64,000 nt of DNA, taken from NCBI GenBank assembly GCA_032158295.1, contig CM063256.1:13066953-13130952 (forward strand). Direction: 5' to 3'. Both the position numbers and the translations under genes were made by a program. This document shows positions 52,091-62,799 of the stretch, one piece after another; within the stretch, counting starts at the first letter, position 1, and every line of letters begins with the position of its first letter. The notes under the pieces are model-generated. The model did not search any database. It had not been told where the DNA came from and was given only the letters and a program-made list of their open reading frames with translations. This DNA is from Pycnopodia helianthoides (Eukaryota > Echinodermata > Asteroidea > Forcipulatida > Asteriidae).

Positions 52091-55000
52091 CTGTATACAG
52101 AAAAACAAATGACAGAAAATGTTTTTAAAACAAACTTCCCATTTGTGATTGGTCATTGTGTTCCTGATTTTATTAAATTTTTAACGAAAACAATTCAAAG
52201 AAAAATTGAATAAACAAAAGCAACCATTGATATAAAAATACTAACAGATGTACAACAAATCGCCAGTGAGTGGCAAGAGGGAACAGGTGATCAGCAACTC
52301 TACAGAACCACCTTACTAGTTGAAATGGAAGGGTTTGGGAAAGGGGAGGGGGAAGAGGGAGGGAGTAGACAAACTGGGGGGGGGGGGTAAAATAAAAAGC
52401 ATCAATACCGGCAGCTAGCACAGCGGCAGATATATAACCAAGAGCAAACTTTGTCAGATTAAAAAGTGGAATTAAATTTATAATCGTAAAATTCAAGCAC
52501 AAGGGTTTCAAATGAGAGGAATGAAGTATCAGATCTGGTCCGCAGTGGTCGCCAATGGGAGTTGATTCCAAGTAGAAATAATGTACTGAAAGAAAAAAAG
52601 CTTTGTGGGATTCAGTCTTGCAATGTAGAATGGATAACATAAATGGATCTGAGAACAATATCTTGCGGTAGGACGACCCTGGCTAGTATTAAATTGGACA
52701 TTGTTAAAAGGTTCCATGTCATATTGACCGATTCTACAATTTATTAAATAAAAATAATAGGTTGTGGATTTTGCGTCTGCAAGATAAAGGTAAATAATGC
52801 TACGACTTGGCGTCCCCCTGTTTTTAATGTAACATTCTAGAGACGTTTTACTAATCGAGACTAGAGATGATTGTTCCAGGCATTCAAGATTCTTGACTCA
52901 CTTTAAGATTCGTAACATCCTCGCAAATATATATATTTTTATTTCGGGGTCTTCTGATGCCTGAAAACATTATGTTTAAGTCCAAGGATGTGGACATAAA
53001 TTGCTCCCGGTTAAATACTAGTACGCCTGCGCAGTAGGAATGTGTGAGTGCGGTCTAGTCTTTTATCGAAGGTGGGATAGAATTGAATTAATTGGAAACT
53101 GTTTTTAGTTTCCTCCCAAAAGATTGGTGGCGCACCTTGGCCGAACGGTTGAGAGCACCGGACCCAAGCACTGGTGTATCAGATCAGCTGAGTGTGGGTT
53201 CGAGTCCCGGTCGTGGCGCTTGTGTCCTTGAGCAAGATACTCTACATATTATTGCTCTGTCCTTCGGATGGGACATTTTAGCCATCGATGTCCCTGGTAC
53301 TGTATGATTGATTGGTAGTGCACGTAAAATAACCCCGAGCACTGGTCAATTTTCATAGGGGTTAACCCTGGTGTATCATGGCTCACAAACGCCCTTGTTT
53401 ACAGATTTCCTCATCAGGCTTGCGAGCTACAGTGATTAAGTTCGCTTATGAGACATCCTTGGTTTCATTATCAGAACAATATACTTTGGGGTTGTCAGTT
53501 TCCCTTGTGGTTTATTACTTGACATAAATATATACTATTAATAAAATAATAACTTAGTCTAATGACTTGAACGCAATGATTATCTCAATGCTTCTTTGGT
53601 CCTGCGGGAAAAATCCATTGGCGTCTCGGGGTAGGAAATAATCTGACATTATTAGCCCCCCCCCCCCCTCAAAAAAAAAGCCATAATAAATACCACTCGT
53701 TAAGTTGAATCACAAGCACCGGAAATTGTTCTTTGTGATCAAACATCGACATCTGTCCTCTCGGTGACGGTTGCATTTGTAAATAAACATCTCCTAATGC
53801 TGTATAGATACCATTGTCATTATACACAATGCCGGTATCCTTTTTATCTATTAATCGTGTGAATAGCACAATGTGTCAGGTCAAATTAATACAGACTTAT
53901 TTGGTTAATCTGTATTAAGTCTTATCACAAGATATCACATTCCCATGTCGACCAGTCAGTCAATGTTCTAGTCGAATTAAAGGCACAGTACACGTTTGGT
54001 AATGACTCTGGAAATGAATGGCAATCAAAACTTACTTGGTAAGAAGTACAGCAGCTTTGGGTATAGTAAAATGATTTTTGAGAAACTTTTAACTTCGAAG
54101 TACATATGGTTATGGAAAATATATCACTTTTTATTCCAAAAAAATTTGAATCTGAAAAGCGTTTCTGTCTGAAACGCTTCTCAGACTGTGTGTTCCTATG
54201 GGGAATATTCTTCCTGCGTGGAAATATTTGCTCCGGTTTTTCAGTGATATCTCAAAGACGCGACCACCTTTTCAATAGGATTTATATAGGACTAACACAA
54301 TCAGTAGGCTCCAATTACCAAACGTGTACTGTGCCTTTAAACAGTACTATGACGTCCCGTAGGAAGAATATGAAGTTGATGTGTGACAACAGCATTTCGG
54401 GCGGTATTGAGGACGTATGAGCAACTGTTGTACAGGTATTGTACAGGAGAGCTGGACATTTTTTTAATAATCATAATAATACAAGTCGGTTTTTATATAG
54501 CGCTTTACACGCCCGAAGGGCGTCCCAAAGCGCTTCACAATTATTACCCCTGGAACTGGGCCATTAGTTTAATTCCTTCAATTAAACCATCTCAGCTCCT
54601 TGGGGAGTATACAGCCTGCGCTATAAATATGCGCTACTAAGCTAAATCAATCACAAGAACCATCTGCCCTCACAGGTACCCATTTTACCCCTGGGTGGAG
54701 AGAAGCAATTAAAGTTAAGTGTCTTGCTCAGGGACACAAGTGTCACGACCGGGACTCGAACCCACACTCTGCTGTACAGACATGCTTGAGTTCGGTGTTC
54801 TTAAACTTTTTAACAGTGTTCCAGCTTTGTGTGATCAACCATGTACATGAAATAAAGAACATTAATTGAACAATTTGAGCTTAATCCGTCACGCGAGTCA
54901 GGAGAAAATAGTGAGAAACCGTGCACAATTATTTTCAGCGTGAAAACACAGTGTCCTTAATTTTGGTAACCGAAATCAACTTGTGCTTTTTTTTTTTTTT

Positions 55001-58000
55001 TTTAGGTTTTCAGCTACAGTTTTCTCGAATATGACTTTATTTCATAGGGAAATATTTCACACACCATGGTTCTGGTATGAAGTTCGTTCATACTCGGTAA
55101 GCTTTCAGACTCGTTTGTATCCTTACCAATTCTGTTTACTACCTTTAATTTGCAATAATGATTAATGGACACATCGTTATTGTGTTTTTAACCATGTGCA
55201 TCGTTGTGTGTACTAAGTAATTTCCCAAATCATGTGCAAACAGATCCACAGACATTATTCTTTGGGGGGATTCGAACCCACGACCTTTGCCATCATGTCA
55301 TACCACTGGGCTACCGATAGCGCCCGGACAGCTACAGGCCAGTCCGAATCCTTTACAGTAGCAATACCGCAACGATTGACCTCATTTTATTTAGCCGCTA
55401 AATTAATGGTGAATCACAATCACTAAGAGTTCGTTCCACTAAGCCATATGAGTTCATGCTGGCTAAGAGCATGACTCGAGTTTTGAGTATCGATTTAAAA
55501 GTTGCGCGTCGGTTGACAGTGCACAGTTAACTTTTAAGAGTGTACCTCCCTCAACGTGAACATAGTTCCTAATCCGGTCGAGTCGACCAAACTTGGGCAT
55601 TAGTCAATTCACCTGTCTCGACTCGACTTTGATTTGACTGTATGCATTATTGGAACCGATCATTGACTTGTCGTTGACACTTCTGAACTTGGCATTATTG
55701 TTGCTGCTATGATTCTTATTCTTATTTCTTATTTCTTATTTCTTATTTCTTATTTTTTGACTGGAATCGCATTGGCATTTATGCCCATTGAAACATTACT
55801 TTGTCGTTGAGTCATTTGGTGCCCATTTGACATGTGGTTTAGTGTAAACCCCTCCCCCATCCCCCATTACCAACCGTGTCCTCATTGTGTTCTTGACAAC
55901 GCGTGAATAAGAATAGGTTTACCACTTGGTTTGACCTACCTCTTGAATATTCAAATATCCATAGTAGTTCATGACCCCTTCTTGCTCAAGGAGGTACATG
56001 CGAACCCAGCTGTGGAATCCAGACACAGATGAGCTGTCAGACCACTCTCCAGTGAAGACATGCTCGAAGCCAGAGGTATCCAGAGATGCCTTGCGTGTGT
56101 AGGGCGTGAAGATCAGACCCCGGACGAACTCCTTGTACTGAGACACGGACGAGTAGTAACCTGTACAGAGAGACATCTATCATTATTTTTCTTTACCTTT
56201 AAAACCCTGCGAGCAGCCAGCTTAGAATTTTTACGCGCGTCTCACAGGGTGCTCACGCGGTAGGCGTTTTATGTTTTGGTGTAAATAACTGTGTTTGGTG
56301 GCACAAATCTTGTTCTAATGGCTTGAACAGATGAATCTAAGTTCACTGAACACACACACCAAAGGTTTTAACATTCTGGCAATTGCATATAGGTTCACAA
56401 CTGATTTGCCAAAGCATGTCGAAATCCGCGATTTTGCCAAAAAATAGTACAAATGAATGCCGCCTTGCTCCACCCATATTTGTGACAACTGGCCTACCCG
56501 GTAAATGACGGTTCGCCCACTTTGTTAAGGGCTGTTCAGGGTTGGATGAAAATCAATTTCAAAGAAATTGAACCAAAAAAGTGTTGTAATTAACAAAAAT
56601 ATAAAAAAGGGCCTACGGCGTGAGCACCTTCGCTGACCCCAGGGTTAATCTACCAGAATTAACAATATAAGCAAACTGAGATCTCGAAGGCAGGGTGTAC
56701 TTTTGGTAATTACTCCACAAGTTAATGACCATAAAAACTTACTAGGTAAAGAACACTGGAGAGATGTTGCTATTATAACATTTTGTTTTGTTTTGTAAAC
56801 GACATCCTTTTAAGTAACTTGGTTTTAGAGAAGAAGGTTATCTTTCACCCAAAATTTGAATCTGAGAATGGCGTCATGCCTTTCATTTTTTTCTTGCAAC
56901 TTCGATGACCAAATGAGCCCAAATAATCACAGGTTATCTTACTTTATGCACAATAATGTTGGGAAACGCCAAGTGAGGATACTTATCGTCGACATTTTAC
57001 CAAAAAAATACCCCGCCTATACTAAAAGGAAATCTCAAATAATTAATGTAACCGTGAGGTTGTTAAAACCAACTATTGTTTAAACTGCTCATCAATACAG
57101 CAAATACACATTTTTAAAATTTATTTAATGATAAAATGGTCTCCACATTATTGTCTTGGTTCCTTAAGATTTTGTTTGGTTTAATACTTTTTTGAAATTC
57201 TTCTACACGGCAGGGGTTTGTTTAGCCCTATGTCGGACTATACCTCTGTTCTGTACACTGTAGTGTAATACGAAACCGATAGCCCCCAGGGTTAGGTCTT
57301 GTCGAGTCCGTGGCTTCGGCTGTAATTCTCAATGTAACTCGCCCTTGTGTAAAATCCTAGTAATATGGTGCAGCTAAATAATCATTTTGCCAATTCAAAC
57401 CAATGGAGCCAGAACGAGGCTTGGATGACAAAACTTTCTGACTCTCTTTGTTCTCATCGTGAATCTGTATTAGTTATTGCTGTACTGGACAGTTGGGAAC
57501 ATTATAGATTGTACGGCAGCTTAATCTGTGGTGAACACGGCGCAGCCTTACCCAAGGATTTGACGTACTCGTAAGCGATACTCATTACAGATGTTTCAAA
57601 CATGGCGTCCATAAAGGCATCCTGCTCTGCTTGCTCCCACGCCGTGGTTACCTCGGACTGACCTTGGGATGTGACGTAATTGTCGAAGAGAGCGATTAGA
57701 GTCTTGTAGGTGTCACGCTTAAAGAAGGCCGTGTTGACGGATGTGAACATCCTTTAATAGAGTAGGAAGGAAATACGTTCAGAGATAAAGGCAGTGGATC
57801 TTTTTGGTAGTAAATACTCAAGAAACACATTATCAAAAAACTAAGGAGCTCCTGAGAGCTGCTGATAGTACAAAACATTGTGAGAAATGACTCCCTCTGA
57901 AATAATGCGGTTTTTGAGAAAGAGGTAATTTCTCACTAAAATATTTGAATCTGAGAAAAGCTTCAGCATGAAGCCTTTCTCAGCCATTTGAAAGCACACA

Positions 58001-61000
58001 GTTCTATGCAACAATGGTGGTTTTTTCTTTCATTATTTTCTTGCAACTTCGATGACCAATTGAGCCCAAACTTTCACAGGTTTGTTATGTTATGCCTATG
58101 CTTGGATACACCAAATGAGAATACTAGTCTTTGACAATTATTAAAAGTATATCTGCCTTTAACACAGACTTCATTAAAGACCAGTGCCTTCAATTGACAT
58201 AAGTATCCCGGATGTTGGGTCTAAAACACCTGCTAGAGCACGACTCCGTCTGCCAAACACAATCTATGTAACAATGCCCCACCTCCCCAATGTAATGGGG
58301 AAAAATGAGTACACATAAATACTTGTACTATAACAGGGGCTGCTTTCATACAGTTACACGAGAACAAAATTGCCAAGCAGACAAATCTTGCTCAACGGAA
58401 ACTGGTTATCATCAAAGTATCATGTAATGTATATTGTATATGGAACTACTGTAAATTTGTGTTGCTCTGGAATTACCTCACAAAGTTATGTTTTCATACT
58501 TTTGCAAAATTGATACTTCCTATAATGACCTATGGTTGGCAAAAAAAAAAAAAAAAAAGAATAAGAAGAAAATGAAACGATCAGACTTTTGCGCTCTGTT
58601 TTCTTGGAACACAGTTTTGCCCAATACTAAAAGCTATAACCAGTATGCCGTTCTTTACGTCCTTTTCCTGGCACGCGAATAGATTTTTCACAACCAGAAA
58701 TGTCGAATGTTGTAATTTCGGGAGAAATATTAACTTAATAACGAATTGCATATATAGTTATAGTCCAGAGTACAACTGGTCTGCAATAGTTTCCTATAGC
58801 TAGTGTCTTACGGGTTGCTTGAGACGTCTTTTTTGGCTCCGGAGTTGCTAATGTAAGTGCCTACGTTCATGGAGTAATCGGAACTGCTCAGGCGGTTGAC
58901 ATCGGCGTTCCACACGGCAGTGGCGAACTCGTCCATGTTGGTCGGGGCACTGCCGTCACCGGGGTTACTCGGTGCTGATGTTACAACGGGGGCGTCACCT
59001 GAGGAATTCGTGTAACGATTAAAAATGTATGTATAATAATAATAATAATAATAAGTTAAACATTAAAGGGGCACTATATATGGATTGCAATAGACGTCGT
59101 CGGCCGCCATCTTTGATGAATTGTGCATGCGTGAAGAGCTATCATTGGCTGAGAGTCGTGCGTAGCGCGTACACGCGTGCACTTTTCCATTTTTTACATC
59201 AAAGATGGTGGTCAATGACGCGTATTGCAATCCATCTATTGTCATGAAAGCCATCTGTACATGAAATCTTCGCTCGTCCCCAGCGCCTTGCCTTAAAACC
59301 AAAGGCGCTGGGATGGGCAAACGTATCAAGCACGTTCATTGACAAGCATGCTCAGTCCCATCATGCATCACACTCACACTGCACGCATGAAGTACTTCCT
59401 GAACAAGAATCTGTGCAAACTGATTAGCCCATCCCAGCAGTCCTGGATAGGCCGCTGGGGCCGAGCGAACATGAAATCATGAATTCACACGTACTTCCTC
59501 CCTCCGTGTCATATCAATGGAGGGCGCGTGGTAATTGGATAGGCCTAATGGTTCATAATTACATGTACAACCACAGTACTGCTTTGGTCACAGTGCCTCG
59601 TTAAACATGCAAAATTATTTGAATCAATGTGAGTGGAAAACACTGGAACGATATGGTGAAAGGCAATTTCAAAAACTGCGTACAAAAGAGTGGACTGGTC
59701 GACGATCATAGGAGGTGTATAGTCTTTATACACTTAATGCATTTACATACTAAATTGCATGATTTTGTTATCTATTACAGTAACGGCAGTAAACATTGTA
59801 TGTTTTTGACCTACTCTATTAATCAATACACAAAATGGTGTTATTAGTGTCTATCCTAACACCGATGTATGTTAAGCACTGTGTACTCAGTGCTTTCCAC
59901 AAGCCAAGTGGAAACAAATCCACAAGCATATCACTCGGGCAGTGGGAATCGAACCCCCAACCTTTGCGATGTTAAACCACTAACCACCGAAGAAAAAAAC
60001 AAAAGGAAAATTGACTAGGTCTATTTTTGTTTGCTCAACCCCAAATTATATAAAAACGTACACAGTCAGTTACCCTTGTGGTGTATCTTTTATTGTGCAT
60101 GTGTACGTATTTGTTCTTCCAGTTCCATAGGTTCCACATTCCGATGTACGAAATTCAACAAATAATTTGTTTAACAGCATTCAGTCTGTGACGTGATTTA
60201 AAGACGACAATGATAACTATAGAATTTAGTGTTTTTAGAAACAAACACAAGGTGTTCGGGCATTGTTGGGGGGTCAGTGTTGCTTTAATGTGTGATTGTT
60301 TAACTTGATGAACAGATAGTTGATAGTTTTTGAATTTTCACAGAAAGTAAAGTGTAAATCTATTACATTATACATTTAGTTTACACAGGAAATGAATGCT
60401 AAGGTTTTCTACTGACTTAACTTCCGGTTTCAACCGGAAGACAAGGTCGATTGAGGTCACACACTGTGTGGCGTGTGTTTATTTTTTATGTATGTGGAAG
60501 CAACGTCAACGACTGACTCACCAGAGCATTGGGAGTCGTAGTCCACACAGCAGTCACCGTACCGGTCACATGAGCTGTTACACTGACAGGGTTTGCTACC
60601 GTCGTAGCTGGTCTCGCAACGTCCCTGGCAAGATCCTGTGGAAACATAACATGGAAATTACAAATTTAAGAGGAAAAGGGTCCATTTTAAGGAAAGTTTG
60701 TGAATTATACCCCCGGATGCCCCCCACCCCATTTGAAACGTGGACATTTGAGGCTAAACATTGCCAGAGTAAAATGTTCCCTTTCATAAGCTTGGATGTG
60801 ATAATTTCAATGTTTTTTAAAACTATTTTCCGTGCACACGCAAACAGTGTTTTTGTTTTACACATCTGATAAAAAATAGTATATGTCCTATCAAAAGCGC
60901 TGAAAAGGGCTTTTTTAAGGAGAAATAAAATCGAAAACTACGTTTTTAATTGGCCAGATGTGCCCTCTCCCCCCTATTTTTATTATTTTTTTTTTGTGTT

Positions 61001-62671
61001 AATGGTGCACCCCATGTGCCCATAAAATAAGTCTACCCAAGTTGCAACGCTGTTTTATTTGCCGGGAGCACGATCGTCGAAGTCAACATTTCCAAAGGCC
61101 CCAGCTGGGTCGATGAACCCAAGGCATTGTTTTGAAAACGTCATATGCACAGTTATGTGACTTTCACTTCCATTCTTCCACTATTGACCATTGTGCAGAC
61201 TTACCGAGCTTGCAGTGCAGCACATAATCGCTGCAGCAATCTCTGTACACGGAGCACGCGGCGTTACACTGGCACGAGTAGGAGCCACTGTGACTGTTAC
61301 CGCATCGACTGTAGCACGATGAACTATCAGCTCCTGTGGTAACAGACAGAGAAAGAAAACAACACATAAATACCAGTATGAACTGACAGATACGCCATGC
61401 CACATGATATGGGAGGCAGGGTTTCAACTTGAGACAGAGGTGCTTTCTGCCAGTGTGGAAGGAGATTCTGGGCCCCGGCTACAGCGAATAAACGAGATGA
61501 TTCCGTCCGGTAGCTCCCTCTTTTGAATCAACTTCCCCCAGCCTACTTTACCATTTTATGGGGACACACACACGGGGGACACGCATTCTTTTTTTTTTAT
61601 GCATCCCTGTGGAGACATCTTTTGTTCTTTTCTTTGTCCCTGTAGTTAAGAACCTCCCATAGACTTAGTACACAAAATTCCTTGTGGAGCAACCCAGTCT
61701 TTAGAATTTCCCTATGGAGATGCTTTGTTATCCCTTTTCTGTTTTGTTCTCGGTCTCCATAAGGTAGTGAATATGAAATCACGCTTTCTCAAAACTGTAA
61801 CCTTTTGTAGCACTCTTTTGTTCTTTCCTTTGGCCCTGCACTTAACAGTTTCCCACAGACTTTCTATGTGGAGCACCCCGGTCTTTAGAAATTCCTTGTG
61901 GAGATCTTTTGTTTTCCTATTTTGTTTTGTCCTTGGTCGTCTCCATAAGGTACCGAAAGTGAGAGCAAAATCTTATATTATGACACCGGAACGCTCATCT
62001 TCAGACTCAGGTTTTAGGGGAAATGGGCGGAGCAGGGGACGAGTCAATTCAGACCACAGAGAATTAAAACACATGACTGGCTGATACATAAATAGAGGAT
62101 TAGGGCAGGGGCATATATAAAAAAAAGGGGGGGGGGACCAACGTATTGCAAAGATGAACACAAATCGCGAGCCACATTGTGTTATGAAGGAACATGCCCT
62201 TTTGATTAAGGGGGCGGGGCAAAATAAGAGAAGGGGTGAGCCAGTATGCCCTAAAGATAAGTAATTTTTTTTTTGTGTACGACGTGGTTTAAAGAGGGGT
62301 GGGTAAGGGCATATACGTTTAGGCAGTGAAAATAATATTACAGCGGTTAGAATGTAGTGGAAGATCACGTAAAAATAGTGACAACAGTGGTCAAACAGAG
62401 TAGGCCTGTCCTCTTTTGATTGTGCATAACAAACCATTAAGGTAAGGAAAGGTAATAGTAAATTATTCGTGTGGTTCTGGCATGAAAGAGTTATTCCCTT
62501 CTGGATGCAAATAACAATACAAAGAACTTACTGTATGACGGATACGGTGCTAGATGTGTGACAATGATTGGCAATTTACTACTGAGAAATAAAACAAACT
62601 CCAAATGCCAATTAAAACCTACCTGACAGAGATGCTAGAAGTGCAACGCAGACCAAAGCAAACACTTTCAT
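51866..62671 (-). CDS. ENDOU: Secreted EndoU-family endoribonuclease with two somatomedin B domains
   Basis: EndoU enzymes cut RNA at uridylates, leaving 2',3'-cyclic phosphates. Seven exons join in phase: 62671-62623, 61333-61205, 60635-60522, 58998-58812, 57751-57552, 56160-55940 and 52090-51866. They give 374 residues, close to human ENDOU (410). Residues 1-16 or so are a hydrophobic signal peptide. SMB1 spans 23-57 and SMB2 62-96, each with eight cysteines. A short linker precedes the EndoU domain (about 110-374). Candidate catalytic residues are E259, H260, E265 and H276 (GFEHVFTGEW, GFHSW), with K315 the best lysine candidate. The protein is probably secreted. The start is fixed by the signal peptide and a TATA box upstream. 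Confidence 0.95.
52091..53127. other. EndoU intron 6, left part
   Basis: No repeat family or exon was recognised. It holds G-rich low-complexity near 52330-52388 and a pyrimidine/purine-biased stretch. Confidence 0.5.
53128..53490 (+). repeat. tRNA-derived SINE, family A (well preserved)
   Basis: Head TTGGCCGAACGGTTGAGAGC, B-box GGGTTCGAGTCCCGGTCGTG, CCTTGAGCAAGATACTC and GTCCTTCGGATGGGACATTT. The tail carries GTGCACGTAAAATAACCCCG. Confidence 0.83.
53977..54340. mobile_element. TTAA-ended MITE, family F3, copy 2
   Basis: Ends TTAAAGGCACAGTACACGTT and AACGTGTACTGTGCCTTTAA. Inverse orientation to 49657-50040 and about as well preserved. Confidence 0.88.
54478..54800 (-). repeat. tRNA-derived SINE, family A, long form
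   Basis: Reverse copy: B-box GGGTTCGAGTCCCGGTCGTG, TCCCTGAGCAAGACACTTAA, and the tail segment TTATATAGCGCTTTACACGC at 54493. Confidence 0.78.
54820..55148. mobile_element. Degenerate TTAA-ended element (F1/F2 superfamily)
   Basis: It contains ATGTACATGAAATAAAGAAC and GAGTCAGGAGAAAATAGTGA, and ends near TACCTTTAA (55148). It resembles the element at 32930-33245. Confidence 0.55.
55255..55335 (-). repeat. tRNA-like sequence
   Basis: In reverse: GCGCTATCGGTAGCCCAGTG and then GTCGTGGGTTCGAATCCCCC. Has A- and B-box-like parts but no convincing cloverleaf. Similar fragments lie near 59935-59990 and 63505-63575. Confidence 0.45.
55705..55760 (+). repeat. TTATTTC microsatellite
   Basis: About five units of TCTTATT run into a short T-rich end. 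Confidence 0.85.
55940..56160 (-). CDS. ENDOU: EndoU exon 6: catalytic histidines
   Basis: It encodes GFEHVFTGEW (residues 257-266) and GFHSWVRMYLLEQEG (274-288). It therefore carries both proposed catalytic histidines and both glutamates. The acceptor is CTGTACAG and the donor GAG|GTAGGT. Confidence 0.96.
56687..57065. mobile_element. Degenerate TTAA-superfamily element
   Basis: The left end AAGGCAGGGTGTACTTTTGG and the core TTGCAACTTCGATGACCAAA are related to the element at 57784. The right end is decayed. Confidence 0.5.
57552..57751 (-). CDS. ENDOU: EndoU exon 5: N-terminal lobe of the EndoU domain
   Basis: It encodes MFTSVNTAFFKRDTYKTLIA, then LFDNYVTSQG and AFMDAMFETSVMSIAYEYVK. The pattern of 'F..R.TY..li.LldNY' is typical of EndoU. 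The acceptor is TATTAAAG, which is pyrimidine-poor close to the AG, and the donor TTGG|GTAAGG. Confidence 0.93.
57784..58162. mobile_element. TTAA-superfamily element, family F7
   Basis: The left end ATAAAGGCAGTGGATCTTTT and the right end AGTATATCTGCCTTTAA are rough inverses. The core ACTTCGATGACCAATTGAGC matches families F1 and F2. It starts 33 bp upstream of the acceptor of EndoU exon 5. Confidence 0.65.
58812..58998 (-). CDS. ENDOU: EndoU exon 4: linker and start of the EndoU domain
   Basis: A Gly/Pro/Ser linker (APVVTSAPSNPGDGSAP) leads into MDEFATAVWNADVNRLSSSD, then YSMNVG, which resembles the N-terminal EndoU segment. The acceptor is TTCCTCAG and the donor AACCC|GTAAGA. Confidence 0.92.
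59065..59240. mobile_element. Imperfect inverted-repeat element
   Basis: GGATTGCAATAGACGTCGTC at the left pairs imperfectly with GACGCGTATTGCAATCC at the right. CATCTTTGATG and CATCAAAGATG are an inner inverted pair. Confidence 0.6.
60522..60635 (-). CDS. ENDOU: EndoU exon 3: somatomedin B domain 2
   Basis: Cysteines at residues 62, 66, 76, 78, 82, 88, 89 and 96 repeat the pattern of exon 2 (PCQCNSSCDRYGDCCVDY). One domain per exon with the same phase (1-1) suggests exon duplication. The acceptor is TTTCCACAG and the donor TCTG|GTGAGT. Confidence 0.95.
61205..61333 (-). CDS. ENDOU: EndoU exon 2: somatomedin B domain 1
   Basis: Cysteines at residues 23, 27, 37, 39, 43, 49, 50 and 57 give the SMB pattern C-x3-C...CQC...C-x5-CC...C. 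It includes YSCQCNAACSVYRDCCSDY. The acceptor is TACCACAG and the donor CTCG|GTAAGT. Confidence 0.95.
61600..61960 (+). repeat. Dispersed repeat, two adjacent units (related to 22985-23200)
   Basis: Units from about 61602 and 61805 share TTTTGTTCTTTCCTTTG, AGTCTTTAGAATTTCC and TCTCCATAAGGTA. No coding frame of interest. Confidence 0.65.
62623..62671 (-). CDS. ENDOU: EndoU exon 1: signal peptide
   Basis: It encodes MKVFALVCVALLASLS plus one base. This is a classic signal peptide: one lysine, then a hydrophobic run ending in small residues. The donor is CAG|GTAGGT. The start context is CCAAAATGA. Confidence 0.9.
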
Positions 62672-62777
62672 TTTGGATGATGATGATGACTTTTCCCAAT
62701 ATTGAACCACCAGAGCAATTCGACTTTCCACGGCTCCTCCTCCCAAAGCTTGTCCGTAAACCCCCTTCTGAGCTCGT

Positions 62778-62785
62778 TATTTATA
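62778..62785 (-). promoter_or_regulatory. TATA box of the EndoU gene
   Basis: TATAAATA on the minus strand lies 107 bp upstream of the start codon. Transcription would be expected to begin near 62752, giving a 5' UTR of about 80 bases. Confidence 0.7.
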
Positions 62786-62799
62786 GCGATTCACTCCCC

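Noticed and set aside
51848..52213. 121-codon forward frame
   Set aside because: Antisense of EndoU exon 7, whose minus-strand reading has clear family motifs.
52173..52658. 161-codon reverse frame between EndoU exons 6 and 7
   Set aside because: The composition is hydrophobic and low-complexity and does not join the EndoU exons in phase.
60396..60869. 157-codon forward frame
   Set aside because: Antisense of EndoU exon 3 and its introns; no family resemblance.
61973..62437. 154-codon reverse frame upstream of EndoU exon 2
   Set aside because: Lies in an intron, low-complexity and proline/phenylalanine rich, with no splice or homology support.
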